From contig CM067356.1 in NCBI GenBank assembly GCA_034190875.2, positions 60,486,708 to 60,550,707 of the forward strand: a DNA stretch of 64,000 nt, in the 5' to 3' direction. The translations under genes and the position numbers were made by a program. The notes under the pieces are model-generated. The model searched no databases. It saw nothing but the letters and a program-made list of their open reading frames with translations, and was not told the origin of the DNA. Below, one piece after another: positions 1 to 11,262 of the stretch. The stretch comes from Urechis unicinctus. Lineage: Eukaryota; Annelida; Polychaeta; Xenopneusta; Urechidae. Positions within the stretch are counted from its first letter, which is position 1. Each line of letters begins with the position of its first letter.

Positions 1-3000
1 GGAGTAAATATGCAACATTTGGAGCAAAACCGGCACCAGCTGCTTGACAAAGACAACAATGTTGGTGCTGAGCCAATGATTATTGTGTGATCGATAGCAG
101 GCTGCTTGATGACCTTCAATGTATAAATGGAAATATATTACACAGTTTGTATTACATATTTAGCTGTAACGCATTGTTTGCATGTAAAACAACTTACCAT
201 GGAGCGCAGAAATAAAACTGTTAAGTATTTGGTTTGAAGTGTACATTACTCAAAATTGCCGAAACTATGAATGATTGAAATATGTGCAACGTTGGCAAGC
301 TTCAACGTGGGGTATACACGTAAACATAAATACCTAGGTTGTTGTCTGTAGTATGCAACGACTCGATAAAACTATTCCCAATAAATTATACTTTTCTTCC
401 TTGCCTCTTTTAAAACATATGTTTCACAAGTTAATTTGGGCTTGCCAAATAACATCGTTATTGTTTCGTCATATCGCTGTTGAGAATTTGTAATCATGCC
501 TCATGATTCTGTATACCAGGCACCGTTTAGACCTTCGCAACGACTATTGGTGTTGTTGTATTGCTCTCTATAGACAATCTTTGTTGCTGATTCATTTACA
601 GAGTGCATGCATTCATATAGATGGGCTAGACTTTCGTGACACGCTTGATGTTTTAAAAAGACAATCACGTTTTATAACGCTACTGCAATTAAGAACAACC
701 ACCTTTCAACAAATGTTCTCACCTGAATAATTCCATATCCCATTGGTTTGGTATCATACTCAATCGTCAGTAGTCGCATATTTATATAATCATAATTTGC
801 TTCATCCGACCAAGAAGCCAGGCGATCCACTTTATGCGCTGGCTTTGAATGGAATGCAACACAATTCGATTCACCTGAAACTATTTGATGCGATCACTGG
901 GCTTTATACTTGTATGATGTAATATCCTATGATTTGTCATGTGTGGTTGCTTACCAAAATAACTCTATTATGTCATCATCTATCATGTGCCCAGCACATT
1001 CACTTATCAAGACGCAGCGTTGATTTTATTCGAAGCGCTGTGGCTGGGGAGCTTCTTTGATCTATGCGGGTTAATATTACCTTACAAACCAGTAGTTGTC
1101 GCCATGTCGCATTTTCATAATAATCCTTGACCGTTCATATCTAATCTGTACAATAAAACCTTTGTTTCTCACGCAATTGTTCGATCACAGCCTAGTCAGG
1201 TTGCAAGAAGCTCTGCTTGTGAAGTTCTTTGTTATTTATCACAAGTTATAGTAACCATTCGCAGCACACGAATGCTACAGAACGCCCTCATGCATTAATC
1301 ATTCTGCTCAGTGTGTAGCACATTAATTCGCTCCAGTGATGGTTGTTAACTCGGAATTGTACCATTGCGGGCTAAAACATGATGAATAGAATCATTTTCA
1401 TTGAATGATGAAGAACCGTACTGTTATGCTGAGTGAGATTATTTAATGTCAATACATACACAATTCACAAGAGTGTTCTAGAGAGGGCTGAGGCAAATTA
1501 TTTCAAACTAAATAAAACAATGACTCTCGGGTGAAATCACTTGTTCGGATCGTTTAAAGTAACCCAACCATAAAGATGACATGCCAGTTTTAGTAAATGA
1601 CATTCGATAAGACAATACATTGCATTAGTTAAGGACCTGTTTGAGGGACGATTGTGATGTCATTATTCGCATGTGGATGCCAGTCTGGTTTTGTTGCTGT
1701 TGATGTTCATTTGTCGTGTCAATCGTGGGGCTCATAGACATTACATGTTGTCTGCACATTTTTACGGGGGCTGCGGTTTTCTATGTGTATTGAATATTTG
1801 GGGAATAATATGGATTTGACAAACAATGCTATGAATTGCTTTGGTAAAGCTCACATCAAGCTAAATATAAACGGTTATATCCTCATGGAACCACCGGGCA
1901 CAAACGAAATGGATTATCTGAAGATGGATATCAATAAATACAATCTCAGACGCCGTCAGATTGCTGAATGGTGCGATGCAATCGCATTGTTAGAATCGTC
2001 CAGTCATGACGAGCATGATAACAAAATTGATGCCACATTTGTCACGCACATTTGCGCCTAAAGCGACGATTGAACGCCTCGTATAAAGGTATAGCGGTGA
2101 ACTGATTTTCTTATCAGTGTATGTATCTATAATTTAGCCCGTCCTTGTGGATCTTTCATTATAATTTAGCATGTCGCTGATTTTGTCGAGCGAGGCGAGA
2201 TAGAAGATTAATCAAGCCGCAGATTATGGTGCCCATTTGTGCTGTTTTGCAAATATTATACTCACTGTAATGATATACTAGTTATCTAATATACATATCG
2301 ATCTGTGATACTTGACTGAAATACCAACATATTAACAGAGGCTGCCAGATCCTTCAGCGGAGTAGCGAGTGTTCTGCTTACATAAATACCTCGATGTTAA
2401 TTACCGTATACACAAATTATTGGTGACAGTTTAACATTTGTGTAAAGAAATGTTATTTATTATGGAGACTGTGGAAAATTCACATTTAACCTTCACATTT
2501 AACGTTTGAATTGGGATAGAATTCAATGATCAGTTCTTATGGAAATGATTGCACAGTCTGTTTTAATACTATCTCATCATATTGCATGATCTTGCAAGCG
2601 AATGCCAACAGAGGCAGGCCACTGTTAACGCGTTATCTATGTACATCTGGTTAGTTCTAAGTAAACAGGGATGCAACTAATCACTTTGATGCTTTTATTT
2701 ACCAGATCATTGTGGGGTCATTGGTTTACAATAATAATATATAATTGTCATGATATAGAGCAGGCACACATTATCTATGCCAAAAGCTTCATATACTGAC
2801 TAGGCATTTATATGCGACGAATGAAGGTTATTAGATAATCAAAATGCATGAGATATCTTCTTACTGGACTGTTTATGAGCTTAGATAAAATCTACTATTT
2901 AAGGGTAATGATAGATCCCTCATTTGAGAAACATGTTCTTTGAATTTTCAAGCATCGATAATTATTACTCAATGGCCAGAAGATATACATCTCACAATTC

Positions 3001-3040
3001 ATCCATACAAAACGATTAATATCAATTCCGAAAAAGGAAG
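1..3040. other. AT-rich stretch without a recognised gene
   Basis: No open reading frame here exceeds about 92 codons, and none has a recognisable motif. The longest (1,783-2,061, plus strand) would encode a protein with no signal peptide, membrane segment or known domain. I treat it as chance. No RNA gene, LTR or terminal inverted repeat is visible. Confidence 0.6.
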
Positions 3041-3192
3041 AGCGAAAGAGTGAGATAGAGAGGGAGAACGAGAGAGAGAGAGAGGAAGAGTGAGAAAGTT
3101 ATATATATATATATGCATAAATATACAAAGAGTTATTTATATTTTTATATACATACACATATCTATATCTATATATATATATATATATATAC
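3041..3192. repeat. GA-rich tract followed by short (TA)n microsatellites
   Basis: A purine-rich run of GAGAGA and GAGGGA words ends at about 3,100. It is followed by a short (AT)n at 3,100-3,114, an AT-rich spacer, and a second interrupted (TA)n at about 3,160-3,190. The 69-aa and 75-aa ORFs across it are only Ile-Tyr dipeptide runs produced by the microsatellite. Confidence 0.85.
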
Positions 3193-3500
3193 ATATTTAC
3201 GCAAGTCCGACCATTTTGGTACAATTCACGACTATTTTGGCCTCTACTTGCATTTTGGTCGATGATCATGGGGCCAAAATAGTCAGCGTCATCTCCTAGG
3301 CTTACACAATTGCGCTTCCCCGCCAAAGTGTAACGTTGTTTGCTACTATTCCGCCTATGGTTGGAATCTTATTATACGGGCTAACTATCCACTATTATTT
3401 GCGTTAAATGCCTTTACCTGAATTTACATTTTGGCCCCAACGACCATTTTGGCCATGTTGAATAATCGGTCATTTTTTGGCTTTGTTCGATGTATATTGG
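3193..3500. repeat. CCATTTTGG-rich repeat beside a (TA)n tract
   Basis: Directly after the (TA)n tract, words such as CCATTTTGG, ATTTTGGCC and GGCCAAAAT recur on both strands. They occur at 3,212, 3,235, 3,272, 3,428 and 3,450 among others. The same vocabulary, also next to a (TA)n tract, forms the inner ends of the two inverted arms (20,990-21,380 and 60,640-60,960). This may be a small, more diverged relative of that arm end. The resemblance is thematic and has not been aligned base by base. Confidence 0.45.
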
Positions 3501-4239
3501 CTTCAAACTTAGATCCATGATTTTAACGTCAATGAGCAATTGTTTGTTTAAAATTATCTCTTCAAATGAAAAATTTACATATTTTGAATGTATATATACA
3601 TCAGCAATTTAACGAGTAACGGGCAGCACACGCTCATATATCTTTATGGACGGATATTAAACAAATGGAAATTTTCCTGGGAAATCCGGGGTTGTAAGTC
3701 TTTGTCAACTCATTTTAGGTGTTTTTTCGCAATATATATTCATCTGATAATGTTTAACTGGAATAGATTAGAACTAACGCAACACTTTTGCTGAGAATTC
3801 GAGAGATAGAACAGCATTTAAAACTTTTGGAGAATCTTACTGAAATGAGATACCGGTTTTCTTGATCTGTGACGTGTAAAGTTTCAAGTTAGGAATGAAA
3901 TCATATCCTGTTAACGGACTGTTTTCAACAAGAGAATAATTTGCAAGATTGTTTTGTGTTATCAGTTTGGTCATGTCGTAAAATCCAATTACCCCCAAGA
4001 ACAGAATCGCGGGCTTAACCTGAAAGTATATTGTTATACCGCGTGGAATTTCCGGTACATGAGCAAATATAAGCAAAGATGATCGGTTCTTTTTCACGCT
4101 CTGTTTACATGTAATTCTCGTTGGGGCAGTATGATTCCAACGTTTATAGATTGAATATGATTCATGAATGTGACAATGAACGTTAATGTTGTGGGAAGAA
4201 ATTTCATGTACGACAAATTGTTTGAAATACCCAAAGTTT
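3501..4239. other. AT-rich spacer, nothing recognised
   Basis: Only short ORFs of 68-86 codons lie here, and none has recognisable motifs. No repeat family could be assigned. Confidence 0.5.
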
Positions 4240-4510
4240 CCAGTGGTTAACGAGCTTCAGCGGCTCAGCCGCTGATAGTCATAGGCAAGGCACTCGCCCC
4301 AGGTGTTTTTATGATCTGATGCCACCTTAGGCTACAGTTGTAAATAGCGCGGCGCTGTCAGAGGCGGAGGTTCTTTGCCTAAGCCGCTCATAGTCACACT
4401 TACCGATCACTAATCCAACGACCACCTACCACCTGAATCCCCAACCTTGAGTAAGGCAGGGGATCCAGGCTCATCGATCCCACCCGTCTTCAGACTTCAT
4501 GCCCTGTAAC
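4240..4510 (+). repeat. Possible SINE-like or other short interspersed repeat
   Basis: This block is more GC-rich than its surroundings. It opens with a GTGGTTAACG word, loosely like a tRNA-type A box, and contains an ATCGATCCCACC word near 4,477, loosely like a B box. A CCGCT(G/C)ATAGTCA phrase occurs twice, about 115 bases apart. No poly(A) tail or target-site duplication is clear, so the assignment is weak. Confidence 0.25.
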
Positions 4511-4517
4511 TTTAAAT

Positions 4518-4602
4518 GTTGTATGGTGAACTATGACACTATCCACCCCATAACTTACAGTGTAAGTTATAGGATGGCTAGTGTCATAGTCCACCATACA
4601 AC
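4518..4602. repeat. Near-perfect 85-bp palindrome (two 42-bp inverted arms)
   Basis: Arm one (4,518-4,559) begins GTTGTATGGTGAACTATG. Arm two (4,561-4,602) is its reverse complement with four mismatches, and a single base separates them. Such a tight foldback could be two terminal repeats brought together by internal deletion of a small DNA transposon, or the end of a larger element. It is too tight in the loop for a typical microRNA precursor. Confidence 0.9.
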
Positions 4603-5138
4603 AACCCTGGTGGTGGTGGGGGGGTGTATGTTTTGTGTTTTCATATGTGAATTTTTTTAATGAAAGTTGAAGATGTATATTTTGCTTTTGTTACCTTGAG
4701 CTGCTAATATTATATATTATTCCAATACACAAAAACATGAGTTCTTTATAACATTCCTATAAGTTTGATGATGTGTTATATGATAATTCCTTCATACACA
4801 GAGTCACACTTTTGCAATCAATAAGTCAGGAATGTGATCCTTTAGATCTCAAAAGTAGCTATCCAAAACAAACTGTGCTAGTTGGAGTTGACAGCCAAGT
4901 AAAACAGCGGCTAGCCAAATAATGAGACCCCAAGTAGTTTTTCGAAGTCAAATGCCTCTTTTGTCAGGGTATCTGCCACATCAATATTGATATTAAAATT
5001 GTTGCCAAATGTTCAATGTTTGTAATCCATACAATTGTTCAATAGTACAATTTGAATCTATCACATGTTAGCTTTAAATGTCATGGCCATCTGTCAGTTA
5101 GTCTTAAAATCTGTGCATCAGGTCTAGTGTTGATAGTG
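4603..5138. other. AT-rich left flank of the Polinton-like element
   Basis: There is a G-run (GGTGGTGGTGGGGGG) at about 4,610-4,624, then AT-rich sequence without ORFs. No terminal inverted repeat matching the right side of the neighbouring element could be found by eye, so the true left border of that element may lie inside this stretch. Confidence 0.4.
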
Positions 5139-5338
5139 GTATTAAGCATATTTGAAACCCCAAATTACACATGAGATCTTTTTAGGACAGTGCAGTTCCC
5201 ACGATGTAACAACCTGACTGGTTATGCATGACTTGGATGGTCCCTTTGATTGGTGGCCCATCCCTGAAAGAGGTAACCGACCTGTTGCATGCCACTTAAA
5301 AGGTAAAATATATGCGACCATTAGGCAGTAACCATTTA

Positions 5339-5543
5339 TATTTCTGCTCCTCAACACAGCTATGCCCTGTCCATCTGTCTGTTTGTATTTTTTTTTCAAA
5401 TAATGCAAGCCACTCTCATATTGATTGTCACCATTAACACTTCTGCTCCTCAGCACAGCTTTGCCCTGTCCATCTGTCTGTTTGTATACATTTTTTTAAA
5501 ATAAGCCACTGTTAAATTGATTGTCAACATATAAAACTATCAG
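5339..5543. repeat. Tandem duplication of about 102 bp
   Basis: Two adjacent copies share TTCTGCTCCTCA followed by ACACAGC or GCACAGC, then GCCCTGTCCATCTGTCTG and a poly(T) run, and end with an ATTGATTGTCA phrase. They sit just downstream of the polymerase gene of the Polinton-like element, in its 3' region. Confidence 0.85.
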
Positions 5544-8540
5544 CCCTTTGTGACCTTATAATTGAAAAATAATCTATTATCCAGAACCTTTTTGCTTTTG
5601 TCACTGGGCAGGGCATTAAAAGGGTCAGAGTTACTAGTGTCAAGGAGATGACCATCCTCCCTCATATCAGCATAGACGTCAGTGGTACAGATCTCAAGCA
5701 GCAGTGAGTCTGTGTCTGTATAAAGCAGGTTAATATTGCTCTCATATCTAGCCTTCATGGTATTGTAGTAAAAGTCATGCATCAAGTGCTTTGAGAGGTC
5801 CAGAATGCACATACCAACGTAGACTGGACGGTTCAGCACTAGGCGAGTCTTGTGCATATGCAAGGCAGCCAGATCATTGTCAAACACTTTTTGTCGGGGC
5901 TGGCCACAAGCCTACGTATTTTTTCTTTCTCCGATGAGCGCACAATCTTAACGTCAACTCGCCTCCGAGATTCTCCATCGTTTTACCAAAGACAGAGTTG
6001 TTCATAAGTTTATGGAGATCCTTCTCAATTTCACTGGTGGCGGCCTTACGCAGATCTGTGTTCATCCTAATGTATGGCTCCATCAAAGACAAGTGCACGA
6101 TGAATCTTGGTAAGTCTCATTCCCAAAGACAGATACATACTTCTCCTTGTTCCGCAGGTTGGGCACCAGCTTCTCAACTCCATTTCCGGTGCTCCCCAAT
6201 GCACCTATGAGATCCTTCTGGTAGTCTGACAACCATTCGTTTTGCACAAGAAGCCGCTCCGGTACTAGGGGGTAATCGTTGTGTTCGTCAACCTCATGTA
6301 TATACCCCGTTTCAGCATCATCGGGATGGTCCTGGATCTCTAGGTTCTCAGGTCGTTCCACCCACTCAATACCCGAAGTAGGTAGGGCTTGGCTCATCAC
6401 CTACCTATACAAGTTGTTGGCATCGAGGTACTGGATATAGCTCGCTGGCTTATCCTGCTCAAAGCACTCCACGTATGGGTTGTTCGCTATAGCGTGGCGA
6501 TGTGATACCATGCTTACCCCACCACGCAGCCCCTTCTCAATAAAGAGGTGCTTGTCATAATCGGTGAGAAGCTCGAGTTCCACCCCTGTGCTCTTAAGAA
6601 GCGCATCCCGCGAAAGGCAAGGGCTGGTATAGTAGTGGGCCGAATCCAACCCGTACTGTTTGAGACATGTTTTCCGGAAGACCTCAAACACATCAGCTAA
6701 GAGCAACACAACTGTTCGCAGGTACAGGTAATGGTAGTCACCCATATTCTTACACCCTAACACGCTCCAGACCTTCTGTGCATGGGCATAGTCTGCAGCA
6801 GATATGCCTTGCTCAGAGAGCTTGCTGTAGAACTCCTGAATCGGCGGCAGAGGGGAATCAAACTTATCCCAGCCGTCCATGAACTCATTGGGATACACTC
6901 CCTTGCGCAGTAGCAACCGGCGTTTCGTCTGGTCAGGCTCACATTCCGCCGTAGCGCAAAGACGTCTGGGTTGTTAGCAGACACCAGCTTATCAAGCGAG
7001 GCCAGGAGAAACTGTACACTATCAATGAAGCGCAACCGTCCAAGCGACAGGGAAATATATTTCTCCATATTGTTTGGGATAAAGTTGATGTTCCCCTCCA
7101 CTTTGCTTATGGCCTGCATCGAGAGATGGGAGTCCTAGCTCCGCAGGTTATTGATTACCAAATGATACAGACGTTGTTTTAGGGTTCAAACGCAGCTTTA
7201 GGTTGCAGGCGTTGTGGGCCGGTCCTCTGTACATACCAGTTATATGGCAGTGGTCTGGGACAGAGTCACCCCCTTGTTCCACTTTACACACTTGGCAATG
7301 GGTAGCCTCTCCATGCACTCTTTTGTCCTCTCGCGTCATGCGCATGGAGACAGGCTTGGACAAAACTGCTTTGATCTTTTGCTTCTCCTGCTGCAGAGCC
7401 TGTAAGAACTTCTCCACAGCATCACTTCCTTTGTAAACCACAGGCGGTTCGGTGTTACTGTCACAACGAACAACCACGTAACACACGGCTCATGTTCCTG
7501 TGTTCTCTGAGTGTTGCTCTTAGTAGCATCAAGAGCAGGGCCAGGAAGTTTCACAGAGTCGGCGTATATGTTAAATGGAGCGGGGAGCTGCTTCTGCCAG
7601 TTCTGGAAGGATAAGATTTTTTTTCCTTCCTCGGCGGCAGTTTACCCTATCCCCACACACTCAGGCTTGTGCTTGTTGAGCAGTTTGATAGTTGGAAATA
7701 TCAATCCACAGAGTTATGACGGACTCAAACTCCCAATCGATACTTCTATTAGTCCACTTCTCCAACCGCTCTTAGATATTAACAGCACTCTGGTCCAGCA
7801 CATGGTTAATAGCTTCTGAGGAGAGAACCACCTGCTGATTATTACGCAATACAGGCTCAACATACTCAGTGCTGCCATCATCGGTGTGCTTGGAGAGTTC
7901 TACTTTCGAGGCAAACTGACACTTGATTCCACCTAACTCTTCTAGCTCATCAGCCAAAACTTTATGCATCTTCTGACGCATCCCCTTTAAGAGCATCATA
8001 AAGTCCGAGCTAAGGGGGTGAGACTCAGGAACATTCGTCACCCATGCACGCAAATAGTTTGTAACAGCCCACTTAGTCTTCTTGAAGGCAAGAGGCTCTT
8101 TGGGGACTGGGGACTGGCCTGTGGGGCTGGGGACTGGCTTGCGGGGACTGGTCTGCGTGGGGCAGGGACTGGTCTGCGTGGGGCAGGAATTGATCTGCGC
8201 AGCGCGGGGGTAGGGACCACCTCTTGCAGCTCAAGGGCCTTCAACTGTGCCTCCTGCACTTCCAGGGCTGCCTTTCAACGTGTATATGGTGGACGCTTCC
8301 CAGTCTTTGCCTCCAATTCTTTGCGTATGGCCTTTGCTCTCTCTGCATGAGTCATTTTTGGGCTCAGTGTCTCGGACACGGAGGCTCCAGGGCCTAGGGC
8401 CTTCAACTGTGCCTCCTGCTCTACCAAAGCTGATTTTGAACGGGCATACGGTGGACGCTTTCCAGTCTTTGCCTCCATTTCTTTGCGTACGGCCTCTGCT
8501 TTCTCTGCATGAATCCTTGCGTATACCATATGTTTTCAAT
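5540..8540 (-). pseudogene. Family B DNA polymerase with HNH/Endo VII-like region (Polinton-like fossil)
   Basis: Read leftward from about 8.5 kb, the N-terminal part is Ala/Pro/Lys-rich and carries two near-identical repeats with the phrase KTGKRPPY (about 8,262-8,529). Next comes a conserved region with VTNVPESHPLSSDF. A zinc/HNH-like region follows, with paired Cys residues and DHCHITGMYRGPAHNACNL (about 7,150-7,490). The exonuclease and polymerase parts follow: the IPNNMEKYISLSLGRLRFID region, YLRTVVLLLADVF, the motif-B-like NNSVFGKT, and the catalytic motif C YTDTDSLLLE near 5,710. This is the protein-primed type B polymerase that copies Polinton-type elements. It is the first gene of the leftward group. 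The copy is dead, with roughly six or more breaks. Confidence 0.88.
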
Positions 8541-8607
8541 TAGTCTAGAAGGGTGTTTTTTTATACACAAAGACAACAACTATACAGCGAGCGGACTTTG
8601 ACCTTGC

Positions 8608-8892
8608 TTACAACGGCACAAGGTTTCTATTATTATACAGTGAGGAATCCCCGTTCACTTGCCCGTCTGCAGTCTGTTGTGAAGCAATTTTATTTCTGAC
8701 GAAGACAACTGTGGTTGACTTTATCGAACCCACAATCCATACACAATCCTGACAACCCATACAAAGACAATTAACGACACCATGTTTTATCTTATATTTG
8801 TGTGAGTTGCAAAACTCTTGCTTACAGGGCCTGTTACAGGGTTCTTTCTTTCCGGGTAATATCCACAGGCACTTATTATCATATACTGCCAT
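8608..8892 (-). pseudogene. Small Cys-rich, probably zinc-binding protein of the Polinton-like element
   Basis: A predicted protein of 94 aa, or part of one, starts MAVYDNKCLWILPGKKEPCN and has closely spaced Cys and His residues (CNRPC, FCNSHKY, CLCMGC). The pattern of a CxWI start followed by C, C and CxxH resembles small zinc-binding proteins I recall from related invertebrate elements. It lies directly upstream of the polymerase in the same orientation. Its function is unknown, with DNA or RNA binding a guess. As part of a dead element I treat it as a relic, although its own frame looks whole. Confidence 0.5.
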
Positions 8893-9174
8893 TGTTATGT
8901 ATATAGATCTCTAATGTCTCATTGGTAATACCATCTGGTGGCAGCTGGGTACAGACGGCCCCACAAGCAGCACCTCCTTTACACAGCCACGGAGCGGTCC
9001 ATCCAACAAATAGTAAAGTACAGGCTCACCAGATTTAGTGACAGAGCTTCCTAGCTGGTAAACATCGAGTGACCACACAGGGTCAGTGGCCAGCCAGCGC
9101 TAGTCTTGCTCTGCCTCTAGCATCTGTAAGTGCGGCCCTAGCGTCTGGGAGCACTCTCAGAAGCTTATTTTGAT

Positions 9175-9295
9175 TAGCTGTTCAAGCTGCAGCACCCTTT
9201 CGTCCTGCCGCAACCCTTTTAGCGTTTTTCGTAGTGGTCACTGACGCTATCTCCACCGGTGTTGTCTCCCCTTTATTCGTGTTCGTTTCTTCCAT
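9175..9295 (-). pseudogene. Short Ala/Lys/Arg-rich protein of the Polinton-like element
   Basis: A short leftward reading frame of about 40 codons begins MEETNTNKGETTPVE and continues into an Ala/Lys/Arg-rich segment (AKRVAAGRKGAAA). Basic Ala-rich stretches of this kind are usual in small nucleic-acid-binding core proteins. That role is inference only. It sits between the zinc-binding protein and the jelly-roll-like protein in the same orientation. It is probably the remnant of a longer protein. Confidence 0.4.
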
Positions 9296-9334
9296 GTTTA
9301 CTTATTAAATTTATTTGTCCAATTGACAGCTCTT

Positions 9335-9420
9335 AGTAAGCACCTGTTATAGAGGAGTTAAGCACCTGCAATAGGGTAGTTAAGCTCATGCTAGAGCGGA
9401 GTTAAACACATACAAGTGGT
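9335..9420. repeat. Four tandem 21-22-bp iterons
   Basis: Four adjacent units share AGTTAAGCACCTGCAATAG-like sequence, starting at about 9,335, 9,356, 9,378 and 9,400. They lie near the centre of the Polinton-like element and overlap the end of the next leftward gene. They could be regulatory or simply a small minisatellite. Confidence 0.75.
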
Positions 9421-9985
9421 GTCTTCCTCTCCACCAGCCCCTGTTGTTACGGTGCTGGTTTTTCCAAATTGACAGTGCTTAATTGTTGTTAAAGCGGCGG
9501 TTAATGAAGCTAAAAACATACCATAGCGATGATATAGCTCACAAGTGGCAGTGCTTAGCGCGTGTCTAACAAACGGATCAGTCTCTAGGTCTGTAATTCG
9601 CTTTGGCTGGTGTTCTGGTGGGATTGGTAGAAACATTCACTTGGCTGTCATCAATAGACATGACCTCATTGCCAGAAATCTTGATTGTCATTTTCTTAAC
9701 CACGGCACGGCCCAGGTTTTGCACAACGCTGTGGTTAACATCAGTGGAAGAGAGCATGATTGTAAAAGCCAGCTGGGTTTTCCCTGGAACAATGACGTCG
9801 TCTGCGCCTAGATTGGGGAAGCGAACCAGCAGTTGTTGGTTCTGGTCAAGAGTGCTTGGATTGTTTGTAACGACTACACGCCCTTTACCCCGAACGGTTT
9901 GTGTATCCGGCGGTGTGGGTTTAGTTTGCGTTCTAAGTACAATTATATCTTTAACATAGTAACATGGAGTTTGATAACTCAGCAT
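9391..9985 (-). pseudogene. Probable jelly-roll-type capsid protein fragment (Polinton-like fossil)
   Basis: The readable part starts near 9,985. It contains beta-rich sequence with the phrases NQQLLVRFPNLG, VPGKTQLAFTIMLS, VVQNLGRAVVKKM and KISGNEVMSIDD. Further downstream on the same strand lies a segment with ITDLETDPFVRHALS. Alternating hydrophobic strands with NEV and SIDD turns are what one expects of a capsid jelly-roll protein of Polintons and related viruses. The length seen is much shorter than a complete major capsid protein. I cannot say whether it is the major capsid protein, a penton-type protein or another structural component. It is broken, with a few breaks. Confidence 0.5.
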
Positions 9986-10242
9986 TTGATGACTCAGAGG
10001 AGGAGGGGGCTATGGGAAGGGAGAGGAATAAGGAGACTAACCTCTTTGACGAAGTTTTAGATACTTCGAGTACGACTAGTCCATCATGGGCTATTACTGA
10101 AATGCCTGCTGGGTTAACAGAAGATCAGGCGGGATCCCCAGTAGAAACCAAAGTCTTAGTTACGAGGTGGGAGAAGGAAGTGTCTAAGCATGGGCTGCAG
10201 ACCACTCGGAAGTTTAGATCGTCTAAAAGAGGTAATCTTTAG
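9964..10242 (+). pseudogene. Acidic short protein of the Polinton-like element
   Basis: This is the first rightward frame, starting MEFDNSAFDDSEEEGAM. It is strongly acidic at the N-terminus and has a basic C-terminal tail (TTRKFRSSKRGN). Its start overlaps the start of the divergent leftward jelly-roll gene, so the two probably shared a bidirectional promoter region. No catalytic motif is seen. Function is unknown. A virion-associated or scaffold role would be a guess. The copy belongs to a dead element and may be shortened. Confidence 0.4.
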
Positions 10243-10423
10243 GTTAAGTGGGGGCGAGACTGGAAGCTTCTGATATGGAAGATCAATCCCAACAACTTCC
10301 TCACTCCTAGTAGTATAGTGGTACACAGCTTGCTCGGGCTTTTGGAGTGAACGCTGAACTATCCACAAAGGCAGCAAAAGCCCTACAAGGCGTTGACCAA
10401 GCTGCTGCTAAAAAATTTTAGAA

Positions 10424-10696
10424 ATGAACAACCCTGAAGCCGTGACAGAGCAAGGTGGTGTGGAAGAAACAAGCTTCATAGAGGGTGTTCATAACACCAT
10501 AGAAGACCTAGGTACGCAAACAGACAACGAACTACCACTCAGAGAGCTTATAGGGCTTAACAAGGCTATGCAGACCCAGAGGGGTGAGCTGGTCAATAAC
10601 CTAGCTAAGATAACTGAGATAGAAAGGGATATAAAACATCGGGAAGCTAAAATGGCAATCCTGGAGGATGAAGGGAGGGGTGATAGTCGAGCATGA
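10424..10696 (+). pseudogene. Coiled-coil protein of the Polinton-like element
   Basis: About 90 aa beginning MNNPEAVTEQGGVEETSF. The second half (LIGLNKAMQ, VNNLAKITEIERDIKHREAKM) shows heptad-like spacing of Leu and Ile, as in a coiled coil. An LGTQTD motif in the first half fits the minimal TQT anchor of dynein light-chain LC8 ligands. It is immediately followed by the membrane protein gene on the same strand. Function unknown. It is a relic within a dead element. Confidence 0.45.
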
Positions 10697-11245
10697 AGAT
10701 TCTAAGCAAATGAGCTTGCAGAGCTGCAGGACCTGCTACTTGTCCGTGATGAGGCTGCCTCTGTAAACCGTGAAAGTCTGCAAACCCAAATGAACCGCAT
10801 CAGGGAAACGATCAACAGACTTCTTAACGAGGACACAACGCTAGCTGAGCATGTAGGCACCCAGTTCCGGGAGCAGGGCATAACAATCGCCTCCATCCTC
10901 ACTGCTATTGGATTGGCAATCTCGACCATGGTAGTTATTTTGACGGATGAAGGGAGCACTAGTGCAGCCCCTGCACCAACACCAACGCCAGCTCATAAGC
11001 CTGGTGTAAAGAAATGGATTAAAAAAAAGCTGATATCCTTGGCAAACATCCTGAAGGGCCTAGCCGGAAAGGCAGTAGCTGCCTTTCCAGGAATCATTGA
11101 CTCCATCGTATCATGGCTGCTTAAGTCAGCTGCAAAGGTGGCTGGTTTGATGGCAGTATATGTATGGGCCACAGCTGTGGCAGTGGGGGTAGTTATCCTG
11201 CTGATACTCTGTGACTTACTACGTAGCAAACCAACGCACAGCTAA
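10697..11245 (+). pseudogene. Membrane protein with coiled coil, Pro/Thr linker and amphipathic helix
   Basis: The readable frame includes a coiled-coil start (MNRIRETINRLLNED). A hydrophobic segment follows (IASILTAIGLAISTMVVIL), then a short Ala/Pro/Thr linker (APAPTPTPAH). A Lys-rich amphipathic stretch comes next (KKWIKKKLISLANILKGL), and a second long hydrophobic helix (VAVGVVILLILCDLL) lies near the C-terminus. Such a layout fits an internal virion membrane-active or membrane-anchored protein. This is inference from composition only. It follows the coiled-coil gene directly. Part of the dead element. Confidence 0.5.
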
Positions 11246-11262
11246 GCCTATAGTGATTCCGC

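Noticed and set aside
1783-2061. 92-aa ORF considered as a small gene
   Set aside because: There is no motif, splice structure or regulatory context. Its length is within chance for this much sequence.
4518-4602. Palindrome considered as a microRNA precursor
   Set aside because: A one-base centre leaves no proper terminal loop, and there is no sign of a mature product or conservation.
8018-8543. Plus-strand ORFs of about 100 aa opposite the polymerase N-terminus
   Set aside because: They mirror the Ala/Pro/Lys-rich repeats of the minus-strand polymerase gene, and their composition is explained by that.
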